DNA of 64,000 bases from Dinghuibacter silviterrae (GTDB lineage: Bacteria; Bacteroidota; Bacteroidia; Chitinophagales; Chitinophagaceae), in the NCBI RefSeq assembly GCF_004366355.1, contig NZ_SODV01000002.1, positions 1,900,768 to 1,964,767 on the forward strand, given 5' to 3'. The notes under the pieces are model-generated. The model did not search any database. It was not told the origin of the DNA and was given only the letters and a program-made list of their open reading frames with translations. Positions within the stretch are counted from its first letter, which is position 1. Each line of letters starts with the position of its first letter. Positions 9,546-19,141 of this stretch are shown here, in pieces. Both the position numbers and the translations under genes were made by a program.

Positions 9546-9650
9546 CGGGTTCCTGTGATGAAAGGCCCCATTTATATGATGATTGGCGTGTGATGACTTG
9601 GTGAATTCACGAATCTTTAACTGTCCGGGAATTTCCATAGATTTACCGCC

Positions 9651-11459
9651 ATGACGCGCTCCTTAACCCTGCTCACCGCCCTGGGCCTGTGTTTGACCAC
9701 CGCCCGGGCCCAGACGACCCTAGACTATTCGCTGTCCTTCTCCCATTACATGCACCACGAGGCCGTAGTGGACCTCACCGTCCACCAGGCCCCCGCCGGT
9801 CCCCTCACCTTCCGGATGAGCCGGTCGTCCCCGGGCCGCTACGCCACCCACGAGTTCGGAAAGAATGTCTATGACATCAGTGCCAAAGATGCTTCCGGCA
9901 ATCCGCTCCAGATCCGGCAGGTTGACGGGGACGTATACGAGCTCCCCCAACACGGGTCGACCGTAACGGTGGAATATACGCTTTTCGGCGACCGCACCGA
10001 CGGCACGTATGTCGGGATCGACCGTACACACGCCCACCTGAACATGCCCGGTACCATCCTTTGGCTGGCCGGCCAGGACAAGGCCCCCATCAAAATAACC
10101 TTCCAGGCGCCCGAAGGGCTGCACTGGGCCGTGGCTACACAGCTCGTCCCCACCGCCGATCCTTTTGTTTTTACCGCGCCCGGTCTTCAGTACCTGATGG
10201 ACTGTCCCACCGAGCTGTCCGATTTCCGGATGGCGAATTTCGAGGAGACAAATACGGATGGGAAAAAATTAACGTTCCGCGTGTCCCTGCACGCCGACAT
10301 CAGCGACGATACCTGGAAAACCCTGGTAGATAATGTTCGAAAAGTCGTGGAAGAAGAGAAAAAGGTATTCGGCGAATACGCCTCCTACGACTACGGTACG
10401 TACACCTTTATCCTGGACGCCAACGCCTGGGCCAGCGGAGACGGTATGGAGCACCGTAACTCCACCTGTATCACCCTCCCCATGGGCAAAGTGACCGGAG
10501 ACGATATGCCCCGCATCCTCGACGTCGTGGCCCATGAGTTCTTCCACTCCTGGAACGTCAAACGCATCCGTCCGAAAGCCATCGAGCCCTTCAACTTCAC
10601 CAAGTCCGATATGTGCGACGAGCTTTGGGTGGCTGAAGGTTTTACACAATACTACGGCAACCTTCTCCTGACCAGGGCCGGCTTTAAGACAAAGGAAGAA
10701 GAGGTGTCCCTCCTCGGGAATTACCTCAACGCCTTTTTACAAAGCCCGGGTTCCCGGTTTTTCACCCCCATCGAGTCCAGCCGCCGCGCCGTCTTTACCG
10801 ACGCAGGCGTCTCCATCGACAAAAATAATTTTGCCAATACCTTCCTGAGCTACTATGTCTATGGCGCCAACATCGCCTGCATCCTCGACCTGCACCTCCG
10901 TAAGGACTACAACAAGACGCTCGACGACTTTATGAAGGCGTTGTGGATCCACTACGGGAAGGTGGCCCGCTGGTACGACGTCCAAGACCTGGAGACCACG
11001 CTGGCGGGGCTTACGACCGCGGACTATGCCCGCGCCTTTTTTGCGAACTATGTCTATGGAATCCACCACGACGACTGGCAACCGTACTTTGCCGCCATCG
11101 GGGTACAGGTGTCCAATGACCAACAAGGCAAGGCAGGGTGGGGGAATGTCACGTACGCCACCGACGACAGTGGCCACGTCGCCATCGGGCGGGGTTGCGT
11201 GCGGGGCACCGCCTTGTACGCGGCGGGCCTGGACGCCGGGGACGCGATCCTCAGCCTGGATGGTACACCCGTCCGTTCGGCCCATGACATCAGCACCTTC
11301 CTGTCCACCGCCGCCATCGGGAAAACGGTTCAGGTCGGGTTTTCCAACCGCGGTATATCCGGGACCTTGCCCGTGACCCTGGAGGAGCGCCAGGAATACG
11401 AGGCCAAAATCGCCGCTGGTTTTGAAGCACAACAACAAGCCTGGTTAGGCGCACAATAA
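9651..11459 (+). CDS. M61 family metallopeptidase with PDZ domain
   Basis: 602 residues with a signal peptide (about 1-20, TTARAQ). An N-terminal beta domain (about 25-200) precedes the gluzincin core: the zinc motif HEFFH at 295-299 followed by SWNVKRIRP, and the third ligand in ELWVAEGFTQYY about 25 residues later. This arrangement matches the M61 glycyl-aminopeptidase family. A PDZ domain occupies about 490-580 (GCVRGTALYAAGLDAGDAILSLDG). The product is probably periplasmic. Its TAA stop shares one base with the ATG of the cupin gene (TAATG at 11457-11461), a sign of translational coupling. A TAGATTTA near-match to the -7 motif at 9638-9645 is only 5 nt from the start. Confidence 0.93.
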   Translation: MTRSLTLLTALGLCLTTARAQTTLDYSLSFSHYMHHEAVVDLTVHQAPAGPLTFRMSRSSPGRYATHEFGKNVYDISAKDASGNPLQIRQVDGDVYELPQHGSTVTVEYTLFGDRTDGTYVGIDRTHAHLNMPGTILWLAGQDKAPIKITFQAPEGLHWAVATQLVPTADPFVFTAPGLQYLMDCPTELSDFRMANFEETNTDGKKLTFRVSLHADISDDTWKTLVDNVRKVVEEEKKVFGEYASYDYGTYTFILDANAWASGDGMEHRNSTCITLPMGKVTGDDMPRILDVVAHEFFHSWNVKRIRPKAIEPFNFTKSDMCDELWVAEGFTQYYGNLLLTRAGFKTKEEEVSLLGNYLNAFLQSPGSRFFTPIESSRRAVFTDAGVSIDKNNFANTFLSYYVYGANIACILDLHLRKDYNKTLDDFMKALWIHYGKVARWYDVQDLETTLAGLTTADYARAFFANYVYGIHHDDWQPYFAAIGVQVSNDQQGKAGWGNVTYATDDSGHVAIGRGCVRGTALYAAGLDAGDAILSLDGTPVRSAHDISTFLSTAAIGKTVQVGFSNRGISGTLPVTLEERQEYEAKIAAGFEAQQQAWLGAQ

Positions 11460-11962
11460 TGGAACAAGTACAAGACCTCGTCCGCCAACTGGCGTTAAAA
11501 CCCCACCCCGAGGGGGGCTACTACCGCGAGACCTACCGCTCGCCGGGCCAGGTGCCACAGGCGGCCCTGGCCCGCCGTTTCGGGGGGGACAGGGCGTATT
11601 CGACTGCCATCTATTACCTCCTGGAAAGCGGTCACTTCTCCGGGTTTCACCGCATCGCCAGCGACGAGTGCTGGCATTTTTACCAGGGAGTGCCGCTGCA
11701 CATCTATGTATTGGAAGCCAACGGCACCGTGACCACCATCCGGCTCGGTTCCCGGCTCGACAAAGGCGAGGTCTTCCAGGCCGTCGTGCCCGCCGGGCGC
11801 TGGTTCTCCGCCCGCCCGGGGGAGCCCGACGGGTATTGCCTTGTAGGGTGCACGGTGGCACCTGGTTTTGAGTTCGACGACTTCGAGATGGCCGTCGCCG
11901 AAGACCTTGTCAAGCAGTTTCCGGGGCATGAAGCCCTGATCCGTGAACTTTGCCGCTCGTAA
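11459..11962 (+). CDS. DUF985 cupin protein
   Basis: 167 residues, the usual length of Cupin_5/DUF985 proteins. The family's signatures are present: L.PHPEGGYYRETYRS at the start, AIYYLLESGHFSGFHR, DECWHFYQGVPL and a C-terminal GFEFDDFEMA. The His/Glu set in these strands could bind a metal inside a small jelly-roll barrel. The biochemical role is unknown. Start codon overlaps the M61 peptidase stop by one base, so the two are co-translated, but no functional link is known. Confidence 0.9.
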   Translation: MEQVQDLVRQLALKPHPEGGYYRETYRSPGQVPQAALARRFGGDRAYSTAIYYLLESGHFSGFHRIASDECWHFYQGVPLHIYVLEANGTVTTIRLGSRLDKGEVFQAVVPAGRWFSARPGEPDGYCLVGCTVAPGFEFDDFEMAVAEDLVKQFPGHEALIRELCRS

Positions 11963-12127
11963 GGGGCGCGGCGCGCCCCCGGTTGTCCGCTTCCGGACGG
12001 AAAGTTGTCCGCTATTGCACAACCGGCAACGCATCTTATTTTTCCCTAAAGTTGGTAATCAGTTATTTACACCTGGCACACGGGTTTGGCAGCGCTTTGG
12101 CATTACATAGATCAAAACCAAAAAGCC

Positions 12128-12577
12128 ATGAAAAAGTTTGCAGCCATCGCCGCTATCGTTCTTACCGCCGCACAGCCGGTATTCGCAGGTAACAATACGG
12201 GGACACTCGAAGGGGAAAACACCCGCGCCATGAAAAGCTTTAACGCCAGCTACAAAGGAGCTTCGGCGATCTGGAATGAAGAGAAAAATTACACGGAAGT
12301 ACTCTTCTTCTGGAACGGACACATGATGGATTCCTTCTACGACGTAGACGGAAACCTGATCGGGACTTTCCACACGGTGGCCGCCTCGACGCTGCCGGCC
12401 AAGGTCCGCGAGCACATCGCTTCCTGGTACAAGGGGTACGAGATCAAAGAGGTTACCGTGATGCAAAAGGACGGAGAGGACGACATGACCTATGTAAAGG
12501 TCGTAAGCCCCAAGCACATCCGCGTCCTGGAGGTGAAAGCCGACGGGGACATCAACGAATTCGAGGCGCTGCGCTAG
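12128..12577 (+). CDS. secreted PepSY-like small protein
   Basis: 149 residues from the ATG at 12128, chosen because it opens the signal peptide MKKFAAIAAIVLTAAQPVFA. The mature part (TRAMKSFNASYKGASAIWNEEK...YTEVLFFWNGHMMDSFYDVDGNLI) has the layout of Bacteroidota PepSY-like / beta-lactamase-inhibitor-like modules: a short helix, a Trp-containing strand and a D-x-x-G-x-L/W turn; one and a half such units may be present. Likely periplasmic, function unknown. It ends in CTAG, shared with the convergent cls stop codon. The 165 nt upstream of it hold a GC-rich hairpin (GGGGCGC...GCGCCCC near 11967-11983) that may end the cupin transcript. Confidence 0.75.
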   Translation: MKKFAAIAAIVLTAAQPVFAGNNTGTLEGENTRAMKSFNASYKGASAIWNEEKNYTEVLFFWNGHMMDSFYDVDGNLIGTFHTVAASTLPAKVREHIASWYKGYEIKEVTVMQKDGEDDMTYVKVVSPKHIRVLEVKADGDINEFEALR

Positions 12578-14088
12578 AGAATCCCCGACAGCAGCCGGGC
12601 CACCGATTCCTGAAAACGCGTAAAGCCTCTTCGACGGCCCCAGCGAGCCGCATCGAGCCGGTCGCTGTCGTCCAGGTCCGCCAGAAATTGTTCTTTCAAC
12701 TGCACGGCCACCCCCTGGTCATAGACCAGGGCATTGGTCTCGAAGTTCAGCTCGAAGCTCCGGTTGTCCATATTGGCCGAGCCCACCATGGCCAGGCTGT
12801 CATCGACCACGATGGTCTTGGCGTGGACAAAGCCCTTCTGATAGCGGTAAATCTTGACCCCGCAGTTCAGGAGGTCCTCATAATAGGCCGACGCCGCCTT
12901 GTTGACGATCCAGGAATCCGAATGAAACGGTACCAGCATGCGCACATCCAGCCCGCCAAGGGCGGCTGTCCGGATGGCGTCGTACACCGATTCATTGGGG
13001 ATAAAATAAGGCGTCGTAATATAGACATACCGGCGGGCGTTGTGGATGATGGCATTGTTGGCCATCATGATGGTCGGGTTCAGGGAGTCCGGGCCGCTGG
13101 AGGCCATCTGGACAAGCGTTTGGCCCTGGACCTGCGAGCGGGGGAAAAAGCTGTCGTGGAATTCGACGTCTTGTCCGCTGGCAAACGACCAGTCCGATAG
13201 AAAGAGGTATTGAAGAGAGTAGACCGCGCTCCCGCGGATCTGCAGGTGGGTGTCCCTCCAGTAGACCTTTTCCCGGGCGGAGCGGCTGGCAAGGCCGGAG
13301 GGCCCGGAGTGGCCTGCGCGGCCACCGGATGGCTTCCCGGTCACCGCGTTGCTATACCGGTCTGAGATATTTATCCCCCCCACAAACCCGACGCGCCCGT
13401 CGACCACGATGATCTTGCGGTGGTTCCGGTAGTTGAGCCGGTTGGCAAAAAACCGGACCCGGTAAAAAGGGTAGACCTGCACCCCCGACGCCCGCAGGTC
13501 GCGCAAAAAGCGCCGCTTGATATCCTTGCTCCCGAAGTCATCATAGACAAAGCGCACCTCGACGCCCTCCCGGGCCTTTTCCATCAGGATGGCTTTGATC
13601 TCGTCGCCGACGATCCCATTTTCAAAGATGTAGTACTCCAGGTGGATGTGGTGCCGCGCTTCCCTGAGCGCCTTGATCACTGCCGGGAATTTGCCCTCCC
13701 CGTTGCGGAGGATTTCTACCTCGTTGTGTAAGGTCAGGGGTGAAAGGGTATCCTTGAGCAGCAGGTGAACCACGTTGCTAAAGGGCGCCAGCGCTTTCTC
13801 GTTGGCGGCCAGGTTTTCCAGCGACCGTTTGTGGATGCGCTGTTTGACCTGCTCATACCGCCGGATGTCCCGCCAGAGTTTGCGGTCGTAGATCTTGTTG
13901 ATCCTCCGGTTTTCGCCTATGCCTAGGTAGATCAGCAGCCCAATGCCGGGTAGGAAAAACAATAACATTAAATACCCTAACGCTTTTGCCGGCTGTGCAG
14001 TCTGGGTGATCACTTTGATCCCGAAGAAAACGGCGAGGATATAAAGGAAGACCACGATGAGGGTTTCCAGGAGCGCAGCGTGGGGCAT
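12574..14088 (-). CDS. cls: cardiolipin synthase (PLD superfamily)
   Basis: 504 residues. Two N-terminal membrane segments (about 8-27 and 33-55) are followed by two phospholipase D domains, each with an HKD motif: HRKIIVVDGRVGFVGG in the first and HAKTIVVDDSLAMVGSANMDNRSFELNFE in the second. The enzyme joins two phosphatidylglycerols to make cardiolipin at the inner membrane. Just after the first HKD motif there is an unusual Gly/Ser/Arg-rich loop (about 25 residues, near 13275-13360) not expected in this position. It lies 26 nt downstream of the ECF sigma gene on the same strand, so it may be partly transcribed from the sigma promoter. Its stop codon shares CTAG with the convergent secreted-protein gene. 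Confidence 0.92.
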   Translation of the reverse strand: MPHAALLETLIVVFLYILAVFFGIKVITQTAQPAKALGYLMLLFFLPGIGLLIYLGIGENRRINKIYDRKLWRDIRRYEQVKQRIHKRSLENLAANEKALAPFSNVVHLLLKDTLSPLTLHNEVEILRNGEGKFPAVIKALREARHHIHLEYYIFENGIVGDEIKAILMEKAREGVEVRFVYDDFGSKDIKRRFLRDLRASGVQVYPFYRVRFFANRLNYRNHRKIIVVDGRVGFVGGINISDRYSNAVTGKPSGGRAGHSGPSGLASRSAREKVYWRDTHLQIRGSAVYSLQYLFLSDWSFASGQDVEFHDSFFPRSQVQGQTLVQMASSGPDSLNPTIMMANNAIIHNARRYVYITTPYFIPNESVYDAIRTAALGGLDVRMLVPFHSDSWIVNKAASAYYEDLLNCGVKIYRYQKGFVHAKTIVVDDSLAMVGSANMDNRSFELNFETNALVYDQGVAVQLKEQFLADLDDSDRLDAARWGRRRGFTRFQESVARLLSGIL

Positions 14089-14114
14089 CGGGTTTTTGTG
14101 GTGAAAATACTGAA

Positions 14115-14630
14115 TTACTGCCTCAGGTGGTGCAACCGCTCCTTCAGGAACTCGTTCGCGGATGCAATCTGGTTATTGACGGTATTCTTGGAGATGGACA
14201 ACTGTACGGCAATCTCCTCGTGGCTGAGCCCCTCATTCCGGCTGAGCTTGTAGATATGTTTCCGTTTGGCCGGCAGGGCTTCGATGGCGGCTTCTATATC
14301 CTGGAGCGCCTCTTTGGTATGCAACGGTGCGGCCCCGTCCTTTTGCTGGCCGTCATCCAGTTGTTGCAGGAAACGGATGCGGGTGACCTCCCGGCGGCGG
14401 TGATCGATCACCATATTTTTTGCAAACGTGAACAACTGCCGGCGCGCATCTTCCAGCCCTCCCTGTTCAAAGGCCGTCGGCCAAAGATTTGTATAACATT
14501 GCTGCACGACGTCTTTGGCGAGGTCATGGTCTCCTAACAATTTCCGCGTGAAATGGAACAGCTGATCGAAGGAGTTTTGGTATATGTCGTGGAAGACGCG
14601 CTCTCGATGTTTGTCGAATGCAGTTCGCAT
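14115..14630 (-). CDS. ECF RNA polymerase sigma factor (FecI-like)
   Basis: 171 residues with both sigma regions: region 2 at about 15-80 (QNSFDQLFHFTRKLLGDHDLAKDVVQQCYTNLW) in pieces typical of sigma-24 and region 4 at about 115-168, ending in a helix-turn-helix (SHEEIAVQLSISKNTVNNQI). It directs RNA polymerase to a small set of promoters, and by position is expected to control the FecR/TonB receptor operon that starts 124 nt away on the other strand. A -7 motif TATTTTTG (14656-14649) drives it. Usually such sigma genes sit directly upstream of fecR on the same strand; here they are head to head. Confidence 0.92.
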   Translation of the reverse strand: MRTAFDKHRERVFHDIYQNSFDQLFHFTRKLLGDHDLAKDVVQQCYTNLWPTAFEQGGLEDARRQLFTFAKNMVIDHRRREVTRIRFLQQLDDGQQKDGAAPLHTKEALQDIEAAIEALPAKRKHIYKLSRNEGLSHEEIAVQLSISKNTVNNQIASANEFLKERLHHLRQ

Positions 14631-14648
14631 CGGTGATGATTAGTTCGA

Positions 14649-14656
14649 CAAAAATA
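14649..14656 (-). promoter_or_regulatory. -7 promoter element of the ECF sigma gene
   Basis: TATTTTTG on the minus strand, 18 nt before the sigma ATG, an exact TAnnTTTG match in the 124-nt divergent control region. Confidence 0.55.
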
Positions 14657-14754
14657 AGGGCCCCTACTACACGGCCCGCGTTAATTTTTCGGCACGTATT
14701 AAGTTAATGTTAACGGTAGTTATGGGTTCTCCTGTGTCCGTTGTGGTTCATGTA

Positions 14755-15696
14755 ATGGACTTTGAAACTTTTTGCAAATACATGAAGGGCGGGTGTTCTC
14801 CGGCGGAGCGCGCCCGTTTCGAGCAATGGTGGTCCGAACATCCCCGGGAGGTGGACGCCTGGTTCGAACGGGTGTGGGCCGAACAACCGGAACACAATAC
14901 CAGGGAACGGGCAGAGATATGGGAACACGTCAAGCCAGGGGAAGAACGCCGTGGATACTTTCGCGGGCGCCGCGGTGGCTTCTTTCGATGGGCCGCGGTC
15001 GCGGCGCTGGTGATCGGGCTCTGCGGTTACCTCCTGACACGGCACCGCCACGAGGCCGCGCCCGTCACCCTGAGCTGGGCAACGCTGACAAATGACTCCG
15101 CAAAGCCCCGTCATTACCTGCTGCCCGATAGCACCGGGGTATGGCTGAACGGGCATTCATCCCTTGCGTATAACAATAGGGACAGGCGAACGCGTTTGTC
15201 GGGAGAAGCCTTTTTCACCGTCCGGAAGGATCCCGCACGGCCCTTTAGCGTGGAGGTTCCGGGAATGGTTACCAAAGTGTTGGGTACCTCCTTTAATATC
15301 GACGCGTATCCCGGGGAACGGGCGGTGCACCTGGCCCTTGTACAAGGCGCCGTGGGGGTCTGGGCAGGGAGGGACAGCATCGTGCTAAAACCCGGGGATA
15401 TGGTCACGCTGGGCGCGCGCGGGCTTGTGAAAGGCCGGTTCGCCGTGAACGACGTCAGCGCGTGGACCCAGGGCAAGCTGGTCCTGGACCAGGTGGATCT
15501 TACCGATGTGATGCGCCGTATCACCCTGCAGACGGGCGTTACAGTTGATATAGATCCGCGTGTTGCGCGCCGGTCGCTCAAGATCAGCGGGATTTACGAC
15601 ATGAAGTCGGTAGGCAATATTCTGGCGTCTATCGCCTTTGTACATAGCCTCCGGGTCATCCGGAGACAAAAGGACCATTACTACCTGAATTACTAA
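14755..15696 (+). CDS. FecR family anti-sigma factor
   Basis: 313 residues from the ATG at 14755; upstream in-frame codons encode no recognisable part of the family. A cytoplasmic anti-sigma region (about 1-75, including CSPAERARFEQWW) is followed by a membrane helix (about 83-100, FFRWAAVAALVIGLCGYLL), the FecR domain (about 120-215, with GEAFFTVRKDPARPFSVEVPG and VTKVLGTSFNI) and a C-terminal DUF4974/STN-like module (VDLTDVMRRITLQTGVTVDID). It should hold the ECF sigma factor inactive until the periplasmic side is touched by the STN domain of the receptor encoded 17 nt downstream. First gene of the eight-gene operon. Confidence 0.92.
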   Translation: MDFETFCKYMKGGCSPAERARFEQWWSEHPREVDAWFERVWAEQPEHNTRERAEIWEHVKPGEERRGYFRGRRGGFFRWAAVAALVIGLCGYLLTRHRHEAAPVTLSWATLTNDSAKPRHYLLPDSTGVWLNGHSSLAYNNRDRRTRLSGEAFFTVRKDPARPFSVEVPGMVTKVLGTSFNIDAYPGERAVHLALVQGAVGVWAGRDSIVLKPGDMVTLGARGLVKGRFAVNDVSAWTQGKLVLDQVDLTDVMRRITLQTGVTVDIDPRVARRSLKISGIYDMKSVGNILASIAFVHSLRVIRRQKDHYYLNY

Positions 15697-15713
15697 CGGT
15701 ATAAACCAGCTAC

Positions 15714-18700
15714 ATGAAACAACGGTTGTCATACGGACTACCTGTCATCCTATTGCTTTTCCTGTCCGTGAGGGTCTTCGGGCAGGACGTATACTCCCTG
15801 GGGACGAAAGTCACCCTGAAGGCCAGCGGTCAAACCGCGGACGTCGTGCTCAAACAGCTCGGGCGTCAAACGGGATACTCGTTTTCCTTCGACGCGGATG
15901 CCCTCAAAAGAATCGTGATCAACGGGCTGGATGAGGAAAACGTGCCCCTGGGGCGTGTCTTGCGTACCTTAGGCGCCAGTTATGGGTTCGACTTCGTGCT
16001 CATCGACAAGACGATCAGCGTGCGTGTCGTCGCCCGGGCGGCCCGCCGGTTGGCCTGGTCCCGTTGGAATGGCCGGGTCACCGATGCCGCCAACGGCCAG
16101 CCTCTCGCCGGTGCGGACGTGACCGTCAGGGGGAGCAGGGAAAGCACCATCACCGGTGCGGATGGACGGTTTTCGATGGACGTACAGGAAGAATCCCCCG
16201 AGTTTGTGTTTTCGATGATCGGGTATAAGATCCGCAGCGTCCATCCCGCCGGCCCGCAAGAGGTGGCGGTCTCGCTGGCCCCGGACGTCCGGGCCATGGG
16301 CAGCGTCGTGGTGGAGGCTCGCAAGCGCGTTAATACCGAGGCCTCCCTGCTCAACGAACGCAAAAACGCGGCCGTTGTGTCGGACGGTATCTCCGCCCAA
16401 CAGATCGAGAAGACGGCCAGCATCACGACGACCCAGGCCCTGCAGAGGGTGGCCGGGGTAACGATCACAGACGACAAATACGTGGCCATCCGCGGGCTGG
16501 GCGACCGGGCGGTGATCGCCGAGCTCAACGGTGCACGGTTGTCGAGCGCCAACCCCGACCGCAGCGCGGTTCCCCTGGACCTGGTACCCGCCGGCCTGTT
16601 GGACAATATTACGGTATACAAGACGCTCACGCCCGACCACCCGGCGGACGCCTCGGCGGGGATCATCGAGCTAAAGACCAAATCCATCCCGGATTCCCTG
16701 ACGGTGCAGTTCACCGTCCAGGGTGGATTTAACTCCACGGTGGGGCTGGCCGGACAGTATAACGGGTTCTACCATGACAACCTTGGATTTTGGGGACAGC
16801 GTGTGAAGGAGCACAACCTCAGCCAGGCCTTTCTGAACCTCAACCAGCAATACCCGGGCGGCCTGATCCAGATCCAGGAGCAGTTCATCAACAGCAGGCA
16901 AAGCCCCCAGGCTACGGCCGAAGCCTACCGGATCAACAGCATCATGCAGTCCTTCGACCCGGTCCTGACGACCTCCTATCAAAAGGCGGCGCCCAACCAG
17001 ATCTATGCGGCCACCATAGGGAATGACTTCAGGGTATTCCACGGGCACTCGCTGGGGGTGATCCTCAGCGGCAGCTACTACCAGCGTACCGAGGACATCT
17101 ACAACGGCGAGCTCAACCAATACAGCCTCTACCAGGGGGTCGTAACCGGTTCCCCCGCTATCTACTCCCCCATGCACATCCCAAACTACATCACCCCCGA
17201 CTTTCCCCGCCTGGGGAAGTTCCTGAGTTACCAGGAGAGCACGGGCAAGGTAACCCTGAACTATGGGGTGCTGGCGGGGGTGGCCTACCGGTTCAACCGG
17301 GGGAACGACGTCCAGTTCCAATATATGGGCAGCCGGGGCGCCGAGGCACAGGGCAGCAACCTGACAGGGGCATGGGACAATACCGGGTTGAACTACCCGG
17401 TCTATAACGTCATCAACCAGCTCCACCAGACCTACCGGGTTTTCAACACCTTCAACCTCCAGGGGGAACACCGCCTGCTGGGCGGAAAATGGACCCCACA
17501 CCTGAGCTACAACCTCAGCTCTTCCAGGTCCGTCCAGAACGAGCCCGACTTCCGGTTTACCGACCTGGCCGACCTGCGGACGACCCGGTACGTGGATCCC
17601 AACGGGGTTGGCATCGGTTCGGATACCTATGCATTCGTTTTCGGAACGGTACACGGGCTGGGGCCGAGTGGCAGCGAGATCGGCGCGGACCCCAATGGCC
17701 GCCGCTACCGGAAGCTGGTCGAAAACAACTATAACGCAAAGGCCGACCTGGCTATTCCCTTTACCATACACGGTTTGAATCAAGAATTGAAATTCGGAGG
17801 GAACTACCTGAAACGGGACCGGACCTTTTCGGAGAACATCCTAGGTCTCCCCGGGACGAACCTGGGGGGCGATAACGGTTTGTTGAACCAACTGGGCGGC
17901 GACCTGAACGCGCTGGTGTCGTACCAAAACATCGGCCTGAAGGGCCCCTCTAATTATGATAATGAGGGACAGCCCAGGGTAGGGGGCTTTCTCTACCAGA
18001 TCCGCAAGTCCCCCAACAATTATACCGGTACCTACGAGACCGACGCCTTTTATGGCATGGCGGACCTCCACCTGACCAAACAGTTGCGGCTCATCGGTGG
18101 CGTCCGCTTCGAATCCACGGACATACAGGCGCACGTCGACACCAACCAGGTGTTCAACCCGGTGGCCGCCAACCCCTCGCTGCAGTCGGCCTACGGGGGC
18201 AACCTGTCGTTCAGTACCTCCGAACCCAACACGGGCTATTCCACGGGATACAAGCCCTATTACTCAGCTAACCTCGTCTATACATATCACAAGAACATGA
18301 ATTTCCGCGTGGCTTACAGCACGTCACTGGCGCGGCCGGAGCTGAGAGAAATCACCGATATATACGAATTCGACCCTTTCCAGTTTGCCGTTGTCGTCGG
18401 CAATCCGTCCTTAGTCAACCAACTTACAAAAAGCGCAGACTTCCGTTGGGAGTGGTTCCCCAGGGCGGGGGAGGTGTTTTCCGCCTCCGTCTTCGGGAAG
18501 CGCATCGAGCACCAGCTCACCAAAGTATTTATCTACAACTCCCAGGGCAACCAGGCTAAATTCCCCGAATTCCCGATCGTGGAATTCCAGAACGACCCGA
18601 ACATCGGCGTGGTGTACGGCGTGGAGCTGGAAGCCCGCAAGGACCTCGGGGCCATCTGGCCGGGTTTGGCCCACGTGTTTTTCGGGTCGAACCTGCTCCT

Positions 18701-19139
18701 GGCGGCGAGCTCGATCGACAAAAACCCCGAGCGGCTGAATGCAGACCGGACCAATGACCGGTTTTCACCCGCGACGAGCCCGGTGTTCGAACAGGCGCCC
18801 TATTCCATCAACGCCTACGTGGACTACGTCCATCCCCGCTGGGGAACCGACGTGACGGTGAGTTTCAACATCGTGGGAGAACGCCTCGTCCAGGTCCAAC
18901 TGGATGGAACCCCGGACATCTACGACCGGCCCATGCCGACCCTGGACTTCGTCTTTAGCCAACGGTTGGGCAAGCGCTGGCTGGCAAAGGGATTCGCCAA
19001 GAACCTCCTTAACCCGCCCTACCGGGAGGTCTACGCCGACCCGGGTAATAACGGCCAATTCCACGGCATCACCTATGTCCACCATCAATACTACAAAGGG
19101 TCCGAACTGGCCCTGGGTCTCACCTACAACTTGTTTTGA
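15714..19139 (+). CDS. TonB-dependent receptor with STN signalling domain
   Basis: 1141 residues. Order of parts: signal peptide (1-22), STN domain (about 32-95, LKASGQTADVVLKQLGRQTGY), CarboxypepD_reg-like domain (about 118-190, GRVTDAANGQPLAGADVTVRG), plug (about 215-335, with VAIRGLGDRAVIAELNGARL and ITVYKTLTPDHPADASAGIIELKTK) and a 22-strand-type barrel ending in the aromatic ALGLTYNLF. The protein takes up or senses an unknown ligand at the outer membrane using TonB energy; the STN domain normally contacts FecR. No SusD partner follows; instead the next gene, 2 nt downstream, is a DUF4397-like lipoprotein. The receptor therefore seems to work with the fasciclin/DUF4397 lipoproteins. Confidence 0.92.
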   Translation: MKQRLSYGLPVILLLFLSVRVFGQDVYSLGTKVTLKASGQTADVVLKQLGRQTGYSFSFDADALKRIVINGLDEENVPLGRVLRTLGASYGFDFVLIDKTISVRVVARAARRLAWSRWNGRVTDAANGQPLAGADVTVRGSRESTITGADGRFSMDVQEESPEFVFSMIGYKIRSVHPAGPQEVAVSLAPDVRAMGSVVVEARKRVNTEASLLNERKNAAVVSDGISAQQIEKTASITTTQALQRVAGVTITDDKYVAIRGLGDRAVIAELNGARLSSANPDRSAVPLDLVPAGLLDNITVYKTLTPDHPADASAGIIELKTKSIPDSLTVQFTVQGGFNSTVGLAGQYNGFYHDNLGFWGQRVKEHNLSQAFLNLNQQYPGGLIQIQEQFINSRQSPQATAEAYRINSIMQSFDPVLTTSYQKAAPNQIYAATIGNDFRVFHGHSLGVILSGSYYQRTEDIYNGELNQYSLYQGVVTGSPAIYSPMHIPNYITPDFPRLGKFLSYQESTGKVTLNYGVLAGVAYRFNRGNDVQFQYMGSRGAEAQGSNLTGAWDNTGLNYPVYNVINQLHQTYRVFNTFNLQGEHRLLGGKWTPHLSYNLSSSRSVQNEPDFRFTDLADLRTTRYVDPNGVGIGSDTYAFVFGTVHGLGPSGSEIGADPNGRRYRKLVENNYNAKADLAIPFTIHGLNQELKFGGNYLKRDRTFSENILGLPGTNLGGDNGLLNQLGGDLNALVSYQNIGLKGPSNYDNEGQPRVGGFLYQIRKSPNNYTGTYETDAFYGMADLHLTKQLRLIGGVRFESTDIQAHVDTNQVFNPVAANPSLQSAYGGNLSFSTSEPNTGYSTGYKPYYSANLVYTYHKNMNFRVAYSTSLARPELREITDIYEFDPFQFAVVVGNPSLVNQLTKSADFRWEWFPRAGEVFSASVFGKRIEHQLTKVFIYNSQGNQAKFPEFPIVEFQNDPNIGVVYGVELEARKDLGAIWPGLAHVFFGSNLLLAASSIDKNPERLNADRTNDRFSPATSPVFEQAPYSINAYVDYVHPRWGTDVTVSFNIVGERLVQVQLDGTPDIYDRPMPTLDFVFSQRLGKRWLAKGFAKNLLNPPYREVYADPGNNGQFHGITYVHHQYYKGSELALGLTYNLF

Positions 19140-19141
19140 TC

